From NCBI GenBank assembly GCA_030607635.1, contig JAUWJP010000023.1, positions 1 to 12,136 of the forward strand: a DNA stretch of 12,136 nucleotides, given 5' to 3'. Made by a program: the position numbers and the translations under genes. The notes beneath the pieces were generated by a model. The model saw only the letters and a program-made list of their open reading frames with translations. It was not told the origin of the DNA and ran no database searches. The DNA comes from Candidatus Aminicenantota bacterium (GTDB lineage: Bacteria; Acidobacteriota; Aminicenantia; Aminicenantales; Aminicenantaceae). Positions 1-8,008 of this stretch are shown piece after piece. Numbering within the stretch: the first letter of the stretch is position 1; each line of letters starts with the position of its first letter.

Positions 1-381
1 AGTTCATCCAATTTTGATGGGGAGAGCGAACCCAAAGGCATTGTGATCAATTATTACCTGAAAAACAAAGTGAAGAGCGAGGTAGAAGTAACCATTTACA
101 AGGGCGATAAATTTATCAATGTAATGAAAGGCAAAGGTGCTGCGGGCATAAACAAAGTTGTTTGGGATATGACGCAACGCAGAGAACGAACAGAGGAAGG
201 GAAAAAGGAAGCTCGGGAACGAATGAAGCGGTTTAGAGCGTTCGGATTTCGGAGACCGATCGATATAAACTATGCTTACGATCCTGCACCATTAGGCGAG
301 TATAAGATTGTTCTTAAAGTTGGCGGCCGAGAATTCACAAAGAGTGCTACTGTTCTCCAAGACCACTGGTACGATAAATAA
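1..381 (+). CDS. C-terminal end of a secreted BNR/VPS10 (sortilin-like) repeat protein, 5' truncated by window
   Basis: The reading frame is open from base 1 (frame 1) to the TAA at 379-381, so this is the 3' end of a longer gene. The GTG at 43 is inside the frame and is not the start. The visible 126 residues match the tail of large periplasmic or secreted proteins with BNR/VPS10-type beta-propeller repeats. That tail is an Ig-like FlgD/fibronectin-type module: the pattern PKGxVINYYL, then a beta strand VEVTIYKGD, then GINKVVWDM, and near the end PLGEYKIVLKVGG. The family tail usually reads as an open-ended beta sandwich with these GxNxxxWD and PGxYxVxL signatures. Substrate and role cannot be judged without the propeller. 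No clear terminator follows. Confidence 0.7.
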   Translation, partial: SSSNFDGESEPKGIVINYYLKNKVKSEVEVTIYKGDKFINVMKGKGAAGINKVVWDMTQRRERTEEGKKEARERMKRFRAFGFRRPIDINYAYDPAPLGEYKIVLKVGGREFTKSATVLQDHWYDK

Positions 382-532
382 AAGGGAAAACTTAGAACAG
401 GACTTCGAATTTCATTTTTCTTTTCTTTAATTCATTCATAAGCCTCTCCTTATACTCGCGGAATCTGAAGCCACAAGGAGAAAAACTTTAAGTTTTAATA
501 AGCTATAAGATTCAACCATGTCATTAATTAAT

Positions 533-561
533 TTGACAAATATTCCTTAGCTCCTTACATT
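533..561 (+). promoter_or_regulatory. Candidate sigma-70 promoter for the TonB-dependent receptor
   Basis: TTGACA at 533-538 is a perfect -35 box. TACATT at 556-561 matches the -10 consensus at four of six positions, with a 17-base spacer. It would start transcription near 568, about 30 bases before the ATG at 598. The rest of the 382-597 spacer is AT-rich and holds a short A+T palindrome at 482-496 but no gene. Confidence 0.4.
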
Positions 562-597
562 AGAAATTTCCTTAACAAAAACAAAATATTTGTCGGA

Positions 598-2595
598 ATG
601 AGAATATTAATTACATATTATCAGAATCGGATCAAACTCTTACGAGTCGGCATGCTTTTCTTTTCTTTATTTTGCTTCTTCTTTTCTATCTGTCCTTACT
701 CATTTTCTTCTTCTTCTCCTCCTGCTGCTTCTTGTTCCTCCTCAACCTTAGTTGCTCAGGAAGAGGATCAGAAAGAGAAGGAAAAGCAAAAAATAATTAC
801 AGAAGAAATAGTCGTAGAAGCCCCGTTGCCCAAAGATCTCCCCCTATCCACAACGTCTTTGATAAAGAGAGAAAAAATTGAATCCTTGTCTCCTAAAGAC
901 CTCTCTGAAGTCCTTTCTTATACTTCAGGGACATTTATCTCTTCTGGTTCAAAAAACGAATTCAGGATAAAAATCCGAGGATTTGAAAGCCAGAGAATTG
1001 TTTTGCTTTATGATGGAATACCCATTTATGAGCCATTTTTTAATTCATTTGACCTTAAGACTTTTCCTGCAGAAGAAGTTGAGAGTATAAAGGTTGTCAA
1101 AGGTGCTTCTTCTGTTCTTTATGGTCCCAATGCACTTGGGGGAATTATTAATATCATTACCAGAAGACCCAATCCTCCCTCGTTTTCCCTGAAAACGCTC
1201 TATGGAAGCAACAACTCCTTCAATATTACTTCCTCAGGAGCAATTAATTGGAAAAATGTCTTTTTCTCCGGCTTTGCTTCTTTTGACAAATCAGATGGAT
1301 TCGAGTGGAACAAGAATGGAGAAAATACTCTCAGAGAAAACAGCGATTATGAGAGAAGAAACATTACAGGCAAGGTGTACTTTTATCCCAACCAGAAGAG
1401 CGAAATACTCTTAGAAGCCGCTTATTACTGGTCAGAGTCTGGTGTCCCCGTTGCAACAGAATATTACTTTCCGCGCTACTGGAGATTCAAGAGTTGGAAT
1501 CGTTTCCAGCTCAATCTTGGTGGCACATTTTCTTTGTTGAAAAATGGCCATCTTAAGTTTAGAAGTTACTACATCAGGCACGATAACATCCTTGATGCTT
1601 ACACAAACGCAAGTTTGAATGAGCTGATGTGGGAGTCCACGTATGATAACGATTCCTACGGAGCCTTTCTTCTTGGGACCGTTCCTTATCTGGCTCAAAA
1701 TGAATTGAAATTTAGTCTAAATTACAGAGATGATAATATCAGAACTCAGGATGACAGGGGAGGGGAATGGGAAGAGTTTCAACACCAGACTCTTTCCGTT
1801 GGATTCGAGAATCATTTCGGCCTTAATCCAAGATTGAAATTGGCAGCAGGGGCAAGTCTTGATTATTTGAGAAAATATTCAGGAGATAACAAAGCGTCAT
1901 TAAATCCTATTTTAGGTCTAAAATTTAATCCCTACGATTACATGGATATTCATTTGACACTCTCTCAAAAGTCAAGATTCCCGTCGATGAGGTCATTGTA
2001 CAGCTCGCACGGCGGAAATCCGGATCTTAAGGATGAACGAGGAACAAGCTATGAATTTGGTTTAAAGTATGAAAGAAATTTTCTTCTCTCCGTTGCTATT
2101 TTTTATAACAAGATGAAAGATCTTATCAGTGCTGTGCGTTTACCCAGTGGATTTCAGACAAATTTAAATATTGGAAAAGCACATATCTTCGGCTTTGAAC
2201 TGGAATCCCAGAAAGCAGTCAGCTGGATGAGCTTTTCTGCAAACTATACCTATCTTAACGCGAGAAATGAAGAAGAAGATCGTCCGCTTGACCTTGTCCC
2301 TGAATCCCAGTTGAATTTTGTTCTGGAAGTTACGGCTAAAAATAAACTTCAATTCACTTTGTGGGGACTTGCTGTCTCTAGTTCGGAGGTGAAAATCTTC
2401 GATGATATAGTCAAAATTCCCGGTTACTTTGTTTTAAATGCGACGCTTTCGAAAAGCTTTTCGAATTTCACTGTTTTTCTTAAAGGAGAAAACCTTTTCA
2501 ATAAATATTATGTAACTGAACCAGGATACCCGATGAAAGCGAGGACAGTAAGTGTTGGGCTAAAATTCAATCTAAAGGGGGGAGGAATTAATTAG
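598..2595 (+). CDS. TonB-dependent outer-membrane receptor (BtuB/siderophore-receptor size)
   Basis: Imports a scarce ligand (cobalamin, iron chelate or similar) across the outer membrane using TonB-ExbBD energy; the ligand cannot be told from sequence. The protein has 665 residues. A hydrophobic, Phe/Ser-rich signal sequence covers roughly residues 19-47. A charged linker follows, then a TonB-box-like EIVVE near 70-74. The plug domain spans about 80-191 and carries the typical IRGFESQRIVLLYDGIP, VKGASSVLYGPNALGG and INIITRRP blocks. A 22-strand-type barrel takes the remainder and ends with GENLFNKYYVTEPGYPMKAR and a final strand SVGLKF. Two starts are possible: ATG 598 (weak ribosome binding site) or ATG 652 (residue 19), which would place the signal peptide directly at the N-terminus. 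Oddity: eight residues (NLKGGGIN) follow the usual terminal Phe. The gene is convergent with the PilZ gene; only a weak hairpin (GGATT/AATCC, 2646-2664) followed by T6 lies between them. Confidence 0.92.
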   Translation: MRILITYYQNRIKLLRVGMLFFSLFCFFFSICPYSFSSSSPPAASCSSSTLVAQEEDQKEKEKQKIITEEIVVEAPLPKDLPLSTTSLIKREKIESLSPKDLSEVLSYTSGTFISSGSKNEFRIKIRGFESQRIVLLYDGIPIYEPFFNSFDLKTFPAEEVESIKVVKGASSVLYGPNALGGIINIITRRPNPPSFSLKTLYGSNNSFNITSSGAINWKNVFFSGFASFDKSDGFEWNKNGENTLRENSDYERRNITGKVYFYPNQKSEILLEAAYYWSESGVPVATEYYFPRYWRFKSWNRFQLNLGGTFSLLKNGHLKFRSYYIRHDNILDAYTNASLNELMWESTYDNDSYGAFLLGTVPYLAQNELKFSLNYRDDNIRTQDDRGGEWEEFQHQTLSVGFENHFGLNPRLKLAAGASLDYLRKYSGDNKASLNPILGLKFNPYDYMDIHLTLSQKSRFPSMRSLYSSHGGNPDLKDERGTSYEFGLKYERNFLLSVAIFYNKMKDLISAVRLPSGFQTNLNIGKAHIFGFELESQKAVSWMSFSANYTYLNARNEEEDRPLDLVPESQLNFVLEVTAKNKLQFTLWGLAVSSSEVKIFDDIVKIPGYFVLNATLSKSFSNFTVFLKGENLFNKYYVTEPGYPMKARTVSVGLKFNLKGGGIN

Positions 2596-2674
2596 GCAAA
2601 AAATATAAATTAAAACGGAAATAAAAATGCTGATTAGATAATTCCGGATTGATAAAAAGAATCCCTGCTTTTTT

Positions 2675-3052
2675 CTACTTTTTCTTCGTTAATTCCCTCT
2701 GTTTCTTCTTCGCTTCCAGTCCTACAGGGGCAATCCACTTGAGAATCTCTTCCTTTGCCTCTTTTTTCATATTCTTTATCTTTAATCCTATCTCTAATTT
2801 ATCACCTGTCATTTTTTTCCAGGCAATTTCTGTTCTCAACGGGGTCTTTAGTCCTTTTTCCGGAACGTAGACCTCTAACTCTACATCGGCACCTGGATCA
2901 AGGGTAACAATATTGACAATTAACTTGCAGCCTCCACGGGAGAAATCATGAACTGTGGTTCTCTGAACTAATTTCTCTTTCCCTTCTGCTTGCAATACTT
3001 GTGCAGGAAGCAAACATTTATACCGTTTATCTTTTCTTCTTTCGTCATCCAT
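2675..3052 (-). CDS. Stand-alone PilZ-domain protein, likely c-di-GMP receptor
   Basis: 125 residues. Both c-di-GMP contact motifs of the PilZ family are present: an RxxxR arm at residues 6-10 (RKDKR) and the D/NxSxxG motif at 36-41 (DFSRGG, with Asp36, Ser38 and Gly41). The beta-barrel core continues with VELEVYVPEKG and the closing strand DKLEIGLKI. The C-terminal tail is Lys-rich. No second domain is attached, so it is a single-domain PilZ adaptor that would act on a partner by protein contact. Such proteins often tune motility, exopolysaccharide or surface attachment; which process is involved here is not shown by the neighbours. The start ATG (complement of 3050-3052) has no strong Shine-Dalgarno but lies about 45 bases downstream of a plausible promoter. 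It is transcribed divergently from the esterase gene. Confidence 0.88.
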   Translation of the reverse strand: MDDERRKDKRYKCLLPAQVLQAEGKEKLVQRTTVHDFSRGGCKLIVNIVTLDPGADVELEVYVPEKGLKTPLRTEIAWKKMTGDKLEIGLKIKNMKKEAKEEILKWIAPVGLEAKKKQRELTKKK

Positions 3053-3105
3053 TTTATTTTTTAGTCTAAGGTTATAAAAAGTATTTTTGGCATAAATTTA
3101 TTAGA

Positions 3106-3134
3106 ATCCTATCTTTAAATGAGGAAAGAGTCAA
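3106..3134 (-). promoter_or_regulatory. Candidate sigma-70 promoter of the PilZ gene
   Basis: On the minus strand TTGACT (complement of 3129-3134) is followed after 17 bases by TAGGAT (complement of 3106-3111). These match the -35 and -10 consensus at five and four of six positions. The predicted transcript would have a leader of roughly 45 bases. Confidence 0.4.
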
Positions 3135-3234
3135 TATTTTTTTAAAAAAAATGTCGCATTATGCCTTTTTTTGTCCTATAAAAGAGGTGCAAGAAAGATT
3201 TGATTCTTTATTATTTCCACAGGAGGCAAATTCC

Positions 3235-4995
3235 ATGAAACAGAGAAATTTAAGAAAATTAGCTTTGCTGTTCCCGTCTTTAATTATTGTCTTAGTTTTT
3301 CTCCTCTCAGGCCGCTCAAACGGAGGAAATCAAGTTGCTAAGCCCCGGTTTGAAATTTCGTTTACCAAAGAGCAGAGTAGAACTCCTCTTGACGGACGGG
3401 TGTTGTTGATGGTCTCCACAGACTCAAGCAGGGAGCCACGGTTTCAGATTAGCGATAGTCCTAATACGCAATTAATTTTCGGTATTGATGTTGATGGGCT
3501 AAAACCAGGGGAAATAGCGGTAGTAGATGGGAGTGTTTTTGGCTATCCATTGAAAAGCACATCAGAGATTCCGGTCGGAGAATACTGGGTTCAGGCTCTT
3601 CTTCATCGCTATGAGACTTTCCATCGAGCTGATGGTCATACACTGAAACTCCCGATGGATAGGGGAGAGGGACAGCGTTGGAACCGGGCGCCTGGTAATC
3701 TTTACAGTACTCCTCAGAAGTTACGGATCGATCCTGAAAAAGATGAAATGATAAAAATTAATCTTGATGAAAAAATCCCGCCAATCTCTGAACCAAAAGA
3801 TACGAAATATATCAAGCATGTAAAAATAAAGAGCAAACTCTTGACAGAATTCTGGGGCCATCCTATGCACCTCGGTGCCTGTGTTCTCTTGCCCGAAGGT
3901 TTTGATGAACATCCTGAAGCACGTTATCCACTCGTCATTAATCATGGTCATTTTCCGTATACTTTCAGCGGATTTCGGGAGGATCCACCTGATCCAGATC
4001 TTAAGCCTACCTATAGCGAAAGATTCAAACGGGAAGCATACAACAAGACTGTTCAAGAATATGCCTATAAATTCTACAAAGATTGGACGAGCCAAGAATT
4101 TCCGAGGATGGTTATTATAGAAATTCAGCATGCTAATCCTTATTATGATGATTCTTATGCTGTGAATTCAGCAAATCTGGGACCCTACGGAGATGCGATC
4201 ACCTATGAGCTCATCCCGTATATCGAGAAGAAATTCCGTTGTCTTGGAGAAGGCTGGGCGCGTTTTCTTTACGGTGGTTCAACAGGCGGATGGGAAGCAC
4301 TAGCTGCTCAGGTGTTTTATCCTGACGAATATAACGGTTGCTATGCGGCCTGTCCTGACCCGATCGATTTTCGCGCATATGGTATTGTTAATATCTATGA
4401 GCAGAAAAATGCCTATTATGTGAAAAGCCGCTGGAAGCGAACTACAAAGCCAGGGCGCCGGAATTACCTGGGTGAGATCGGCTCTACCCTTGAAGAGATG
4501 AATCACCGGGAACTTGCTCTAGGAACGAATAGCCGGTCGGGTGACCAATGGGACATCTGGCAAGCAGTTTATTCGCCGGTTGGTAAGGGTGGCTATCCAA
4601 AGCCTATCTGGAATAAGCTGACTGGCGACATAGACCATTCTGTGGCTGAATACTGGCGTGAGAATTATGACCTTAGATATATACTGCAAAGAGATTGGAA
4701 GACTCTCGGTCCCAAACTTAAAGGAAAAATTCACATCTACTGCGGTGATATGGATAACTATTATCTAAACAATGCTGTTTACCTTACAGAAGAATTTCTC
4801 GAAAAAACGAAAGATCCTTATTACGATGGAGTCGTGGATTATGGAGACAGAGCAGAGCATTGCTGGAATGGAGATCATACAAGACCTAACGCGATTTCAC
4901 GGCTGAGATACCATCAGATGTTTATTAAAAAGATTTTGGAGCGAATTCTCAAGACTGCGCCAGGTGGGGCAGACCTGAAAAGCTGGCGCTATTAA
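3235..4995 (+). CDS. Secreted alpha/beta-hydrolase-fold putative esterase
   Basis: The chosen start is ATG 3235 because AGGAGG at 3221-3226 sits 8 bases upstream and a clean signal peptide follows (basic KQRNLRK, then a hydrophobic run to about residue 26). The in-frame ATG at 3151 would put 28 non-signal residues in front. The protein has 586 residues. After an N-terminal beta-rich part, the esterase domain (PF00756 / enterochelin-esterase type) begins around residue 200 with LLPEGFD and YPLVINHGHFP. The nucleophile elbow is GGSTGG with Ser349. Acid candidates are Asp505/Asp507 in CGDMDN, and the base is His548 (GDHTRP) or His542 (EHCW). This supports a periplasmic or extracellular serine esterase; the substrate is unknown. 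Neighbours do not form an operon with it. A hairpin followed by TTTT directly after the stop (5003-5024) may end its transcript. Confidence 0.85.
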   Translation: MKQRNLRKLALLFPSLIIVLVFLLSGRSNGGNQVAKPRFEISFTKEQSRTPLDGRVLLMVSTDSSREPRFQISDSPNTQLIFGIDVDGLKPGEIAVVDGSVFGYPLKSTSEIPVGEYWVQALLHRYETFHRADGHTLKLPMDRGEGQRWNRAPGNLYSTPQKLRIDPEKDEMIKINLDEKIPPISEPKDTKYIKHVKIKSKLLTEFWGHPMHLGACVLLPEGFDEHPEARYPLVINHGHFPYTFSGFREDPPDPDLKPTYSERFKREAYNKTVQEYAYKFYKDWTSQEFPRMVIIEIQHANPYYDDSYAVNSANLGPYGDAITYELIPYIEKKFRCLGEGWARFLYGGSTGGWEALAAQVFYPDEYNGCYAACPDPIDFRAYGIVNIYEQKNAYYVKSRWKRTTKPGRRNYLGEIGSTLEEMNHRELALGTNSRSGDQWDIWQAVYSPVGKGGYPKPIWNKLTGDIDHSVAEYWRENYDLRYILQRDWKTLGPKLKGKIHIYCGDMDNYYLNNAVYLTEEFLEKTKDPYYDGVVDYGDRAEHCWNGDHTRPNAISRLRYHQMFIKKILERILKTAPGGADLKSWRY

Positions 4996-5002
4996 GCTTA
5001 GG

Positions 5003-5024
5003 CGTCTTGACGTTAAGACGTTTT
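5003..5024 (+). terminator. Possible rho-independent terminator of the esterase gene, shared with the toxin-antitoxin operator
   Basis: Eight bases after the esterase stop codon, arms CGTCTT and AAGACG pair around GACGTT. A G-U pair extends the RNA stem to seven, with a four-base loop. TTTT (5021-5024) follows, then AATG. The short T-run makes it a weak terminator at best. The same bases form the palindrome described for the toxin-antitoxin promoter. Confidence 0.35.
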
Positions 5025-5035
5025 AATGTTATTGT
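5003..5035 (+). promoter_or_regulatory. Toxin-antitoxin promoter with overlapping palindromic operator
   Basis: TTGACG (5007-5012, five of six matches to the -35 box) and TATTGT (5030-5035, four of six to the -10 box) are 17 bases apart. The -35 box lies wholly inside an 18-base palindrome at 5003-5020 (CGTCTTGAC / GTTAAGACG), whose half-sites agree at eight of nine positions. RHH antitoxins bind as dimers to such palindromes and repress their own operon, so this is the expected operator position. Binding itself is inference. Confidence 0.5.
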
Positions 5036-5055
5036 ATTTACAACAAGGTGATAAC

Positions 5056-5289
5056 ATGAGAAATAACACAAAAAGAGCCACAATATATATAGATTCTGAG
5101 CTGCATCATGCTTTGCGTATAAAAGCTGCAGAGACAGAACGTCCAATTTCTGAACTAGTTAACGAGGCAATTAAATATGCGCTGATAGAGGATTCTATCG
5201 ATTTGTCTGTATTTGAACAGCGGAGGAATGAACAGCTTTTAACCTTTGAAGAAGTTTTAAAGAACCTCAAGAAAAATGGCAAAATATAA
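5056..5289 (+). CDS. Ribbon-helix-helix (CopG-type) antitoxin
   Basis: 77 residues from ATG 5056, which has AAGGTGAT just upstream (5045-5052); an in-frame ATG at 5026 lies within the promoter region and is unlikely. The N-terminal part shows the RHH fold: a beta strand TKRATIYIDSE (residues 5-15), helix A HHALRIKAAE, the turn TERPISELV, and helix B NEAIKYAL. These make a dimeric DNA-binding domain. The C-terminal half (about 45-77) is acidic then basic and would wrap around and block the toxin. Its 3' end overlaps the toxin gene by 14 bases, the usual translational coupling of such pairs. It probably represses its own operon through the palindrome at 5003-5020. Confidence 0.88.
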   Translation: MRNNTKRATIYIDSELHHALRIKAAETERPISELVNEAIKYALIEDSIDLSVFEQRRNEQLLTFEEVLKNLKKNGKI

Positions 5290-5548
5290 AATCTTCATAA
5301 AAAAGTCAGCAACAAATGAACTAGAAAATATTCCCAAGAAGGATTTAAAGCATATTGTTAAACGTATTCAATCACTTGCTGAGAATCCAAGACCTCGTGG
5401 GTCTCAAAAGCTTTCAGCTCAAGAACGTTATCGTATTCGGCAAGGTAATTATAGAATAGTTAATTCTATCCAAGATAAAGAGTTAGCAGTTCGGATATTC
5501 AAGATTGGTCACAGACGAGAAATCAATCGCTCAAAAATAGTCAAATAG
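5276..5548 (+). CDS. RelE/ParE-superfamily toxin (RelE type)
   Basis: 90 residues, starting at ATG 5276 inside the antitoxin gene. The sequence follows the RelE consensus almost block by block: KYKIFIKKSATNELENIP at the start, a helical region IVKRIQSLAENPRPRGSQKL, then ERYRIRQGNYRIVNSI (residues 50-65), and the closing GHRREINR (78-85). Basic residues Arg53, Arg60 and Arg80/Arg81 occupy positions used by RelE enzymes for ribosome-dependent mRNA cleavage. RelE and ParE share the fold, but the YRIRQGNYRIV and GHRRE blocks fit the mRNA interferase branch better. All family blocks are present, so the toxin is probably functional. It is adjacent to an attC-like spacer, which is a common setting for stabilising toxin-antitoxin cassettes. 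Confidence 0.88.
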   Translation: MAKYKIFIKKSATNELENIPKKDLKHIVKRIQSLAENPRPRGSQKLSAQERYRIRQGNYRIVNSIQDKELAVRIFKIGHRREINRSKIVK

Positions 5549-5563
5549 AAGTTAGCCATAGGA

Positions 5564-5660
5564 GGAAGCAGCGCCTAACCTGCTTCCAGCCGAAGTCCTT
5601 TAGAGTCTTGGACGCGAGGACCTAGGCCTGTTTGATTCCAATATAATCAGGCGTTAGATG
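5564..5660 (+). other. Hairpin-rich spacer with integron attC-like ends (tentative)
   Basis: The segment opens with an 8-bp stem, GGAAGCAG (5564-5571) and CTGCTTCC (5580-5587), closed by an 8-base loop. That loop contains GCCTAAC (5573-5579), which fits the RYYYAAC core of attC sites. About 70 bases later GCGTTAGAT (5651-5659) fits the GTTRRRY core. The 85-base distance between cores is in the normal attC range, and the position right after a toxin-antitoxin pair is typical of cassette arrays. Against it: the inner L-box arms do not pair convincingly, and no integrase or second site is seen. It may equally be a terminator region or a dispersed repeat. Confidence 0.22.
5642..5647 (+). promoter_or_regulatory. 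-10 box candidate upstream of the BamA-like gene
   Basis: A perfect TATAAT lies 32 bases before the ATG at 5680. No convincing -35 box is found 16-18 bases upstream, so an activator would be needed or the match is chance. Confidence 0.28.
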
Positions 5661-5679
5661 ATATTATCTCAGCTTGAAA

Positions 5680-7992
5680 ATGCTTAAGAAAGCCATATTA
5701 TCTGCGATATTTCTATTTTTTCCTCTTATTCTCTCCTCGCAGGAGATAATTGAGAAGATTGAGATAGTAGGGAATACGAGAGTACCTCAAGAAACAATAC
5801 GTTATTATCTTTTTATGAAGGAGGGGGGCATCTTTAAGGGAGATGTGCTGAGGAAGGATTTTAGGATTTTATGGTCCACAGGGTTTTTTTCAAATATCAA
5901 AATAGAAGAAGAGCAAGGTACAAAGGGTAAAATTGTAAAAATCACAGTTGAGGAGAATCCTGTCATCAGGAACATCATTTATAAGACGGGAAAAAAGCTG
6001 AAAGAGGATGATATTGTCAAAAAATTAAAGGAGAAGGAAGAAATTATCATCCCTTATTCCTTTTACAGTCCCTATAAAACCCAGCTAATCTCGAAGACAG
6101 TAGAGGAGCTGCTTGTTGAGAAAGGACTTTATTCTGGAGAAGTTAAAGTTGTTGTGAGCGAAAAAGAAAATAGTAGGGTAGATATAGTCTTTGAAATCAA
6201 AGAGGGAAAGAAAATTAAAGTTGGTGAGATCGTCTTTGAAGGAGAGACTAAGTTGCCTTCGAGCGTTCTTCGAAAGGCTATGACAGAGAACAAAAAACAT
6301 GGAATTATATCTTGGATAAAACAGAAGGATGTATTTAAGCCAGATAAACTTGATGAGGATTTAGCCGGCATAAAGGATAAGCTTCAGGAGTATGGGTACA
6401 TGAAGGCAGCAGTCGGTGAGCCAAGTATAGAGGAGATTACAAAGAGTTCTATTTTCTTAAAGAAGCAGAAGATGAAGAAGATTATTATCCCTGTCGATGC
6501 TGGCTCCCGTTATACGGTAGGCGAGATTAAGATTGAAGGGAACAAAGTTTTTTCGACAGAGGCTTTGAGGAAGTTCATAACATTCAAGAAAGGCGAGGCT
6601 TACAGCACAAAAATTAGAGAAAAATGCGTGGGAGATATAGGGGGAAATTATCGAAACAAAGGCTATCTTTATGCCCGGATAATACCAGTAGAAAGTCTCG
6701 ATGTTGAGAGGAAAACTGTCAATATTACCTTTAATATAGACGAGGGCGAGCTGACCTATCTTAGCAGGCTCGAGTTCAAGGGCAATACGTTTACCAACGA
6801 CAAGGTTATAAGGCGAGAAATGCTAATCAGGGAAGGGGATAGGTTTGATTTTGGATTGTTTGAAAATAGTATTCTAAAGATAGGGCAGCATGGAATTGTT
6901 GGGTTGGAAAGGGAGCCGCAGATAACGCGAAATCCTGATAAACCTGCTCAAATCGATGTCACTCTCCATCTTAAGGAGCTTCAAAAAAGCTACTATCTGT
7001 TTTCTGGTGGATATAATGGCTACGGAGGAATTTTCGGAGCTTTTAACTATTCTCACGTAAATTTCTTGGGCACAGGCAAAATCTTAGAGCTCACGTTAGA
7101 TCATGGAGAGAGGATTAAAAATTATAAGTTTGGCTTTTCTGAACCTTATTTTCTTGATTATCCGGTTAATGTTGGGTTTAACGCTTATTATCACGACATT
7201 AAATTTCCCGATCTTTACGACAGCAGGGGAAAAGGGGCGGATTTAACAATCAGTGCCAGGTTTAAGAGATATTGGAGAGCAAGCCTCACCTATAGCTTTG
7301 AAAACGTAAATGTCGAGCTCCCCGAAGAAGATAGTGACGCGGAGGCGGATCCCGTTTATTCCGGCATGTTTGGGCTGGGTGAATATGATCTAAGCAGCAT
7401 AATCCCGGCACTTTCCCGTTCCACTCTTGACAGCCCTATCTTCCCAACCAAGGGAACTTTATATTCAGCGTCATGCAAATTCGCTGGGTTGTTTTTAGGA
7501 GGAGATATAAGCTTGATCAGGCCTCAGTTCGAATGGAGCTTTTTCCATCCGTTGGTTGGCAACCACTTTGTTGGATTTCATATCGAGTACCAGTTTGTTG
7601 AGGCCATGGGAGATTCTCAAGTTCCCTTCTGGGAAAGGTTTTATCTTGGAGGAGAAAGATCCATCCGGGGATATGGTATTTACAGCATCGGGCCTCGAAG
7701 CGAACAAGGGACGAATATTGGTGGGGAAAAATCTGTTGTATTTAATGCTGAATACGTTATGCCTGTCGGCGGGCCTTTGTACGCTGTTTTATTCTATGAT
7801 GTGGGCAATGCCTATTCTTCTGATCAAAAAATTAGCTTGAACGATATGTATTCTTCAGCTGGCCTGGAAATGAGGATATATTTTTCTATCTTGCCCATTC
7901 CCATAAGGCTCATTTTTGCCTACAATAACCGTAAAATAGATCCAGAGGATACCAACTTGGCCTTTCGTTTCACATTAGGAACCACCTTTTAA
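5680..7992 (+). CDS. bamA: Outer membrane protein assembly factor BamA (Omp85 family)
   Basis: Inserts beta-barrel proteins into the outer membrane, so it would be needed for the TonB receptor in this window. The protein has 770 residues from ATG 5680; a TTG two codons upstream (5674) is also possible, and neither has a good Shine-Dalgarno. A signal peptide covers about residues 1-20 and ends in LILSSQ. Five POTRA domains follow at roughly 23-94, 95-178, 179-276, 278-358 and 359-434. They carry the repeated signature I-x-V/I-x-G-N plus a GYxxA-type block, for example IEKIEIVGNTRV, YTVGEIKIEGNKVF and LSRLEFKGNTF. The 16-strand barrel occupies about 436-770. The conserved lid-loop motif is present as RSIRGY (Arg663-Gly664-Tyr665, the family's VRGF). 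The chain ends in LAFRFTLGTTF, with the terminal Phe recognised by the Bam machinery. Length and five-POTRA layout favour BamA over TamA (three POTRAs). No lptD, skp or lpx neighbours are visible. Confidence 0.9.
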   Translation: MLKKAILSAIFLFFPLILSSQEIIEKIEIVGNTRVPQETIRYYLFMKEGGIFKGDVLRKDFRILWSTGFFSNIKIEEEQGTKGKIVKITVEENPVIRNIIYKTGKKLKEDDIVKKLKEKEEIIIPYSFYSPYKTQLISKTVEELLVEKGLYSGEVKVVVSEKENSRVDIVFEIKEGKKIKVGEIVFEGETKLPSSVLRKAMTENKKHGIISWIKQKDVFKPDKLDEDLAGIKDKLQEYGYMKAAVGEPSIEEITKSSIFLKKQKMKKIIIPVDAGSRYTVGEIKIEGNKVFSTEALRKFITFKKGEAYSTKIREKCVGDIGGNYRNKGYLYARIIPVESLDVERKTVNITFNIDEGELTYLSRLEFKGNTFTNDKVIRREMLIREGDRFDFGLFENSILKIGQHGIVGLEREPQITRNPDKPAQIDVTLHLKELQKSYYLFSGGYNGYGGIFGAFNYSHVNFLGTGKILELTLDHGERIKNYKFGFSEPYFLDYPVNVGFNAYYHDIKFPDLYDSRGKGADLTISARFKRYWRASLTYSFENVNVELPEEDSDAEADPVYSGMFGLGEYDLSSIIPALSRSTLDSPIFPTKGTLYSASCKFAGLFLGGDISLIRPQFEWSFFHPLVGNHFVGFHIEYQFVEAMGDSQVPFWERFYLGGERSIRGYGIYSIGPRSEQGTNIGGEKSVVFNAEYVMPVGGPLYAVLFYDVGNAYSSDQKISLNDMYSSAGLEMRIYFSILPIPIRLIFAYNNRKIDPEDTNLAFRFTLGTTF

Positions 7993-8008
7993 GGTTGAAG
8001 AGCAAGGT

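Noticed and set aside
43..381. GTG at 43 as the start of a 112-residue gene
   Set aside because: The frame is open to base 1 and the upstream residues (EPKG) continue the family pattern, so this is the tail of a longer gene.
3151..3234. ATG 3151 as the start of the esterase
   Set aside because: No ribosome binding site, and the added 28 residues precede a clear signal peptide; ATG 3235 has AGGAGG at good spacing.
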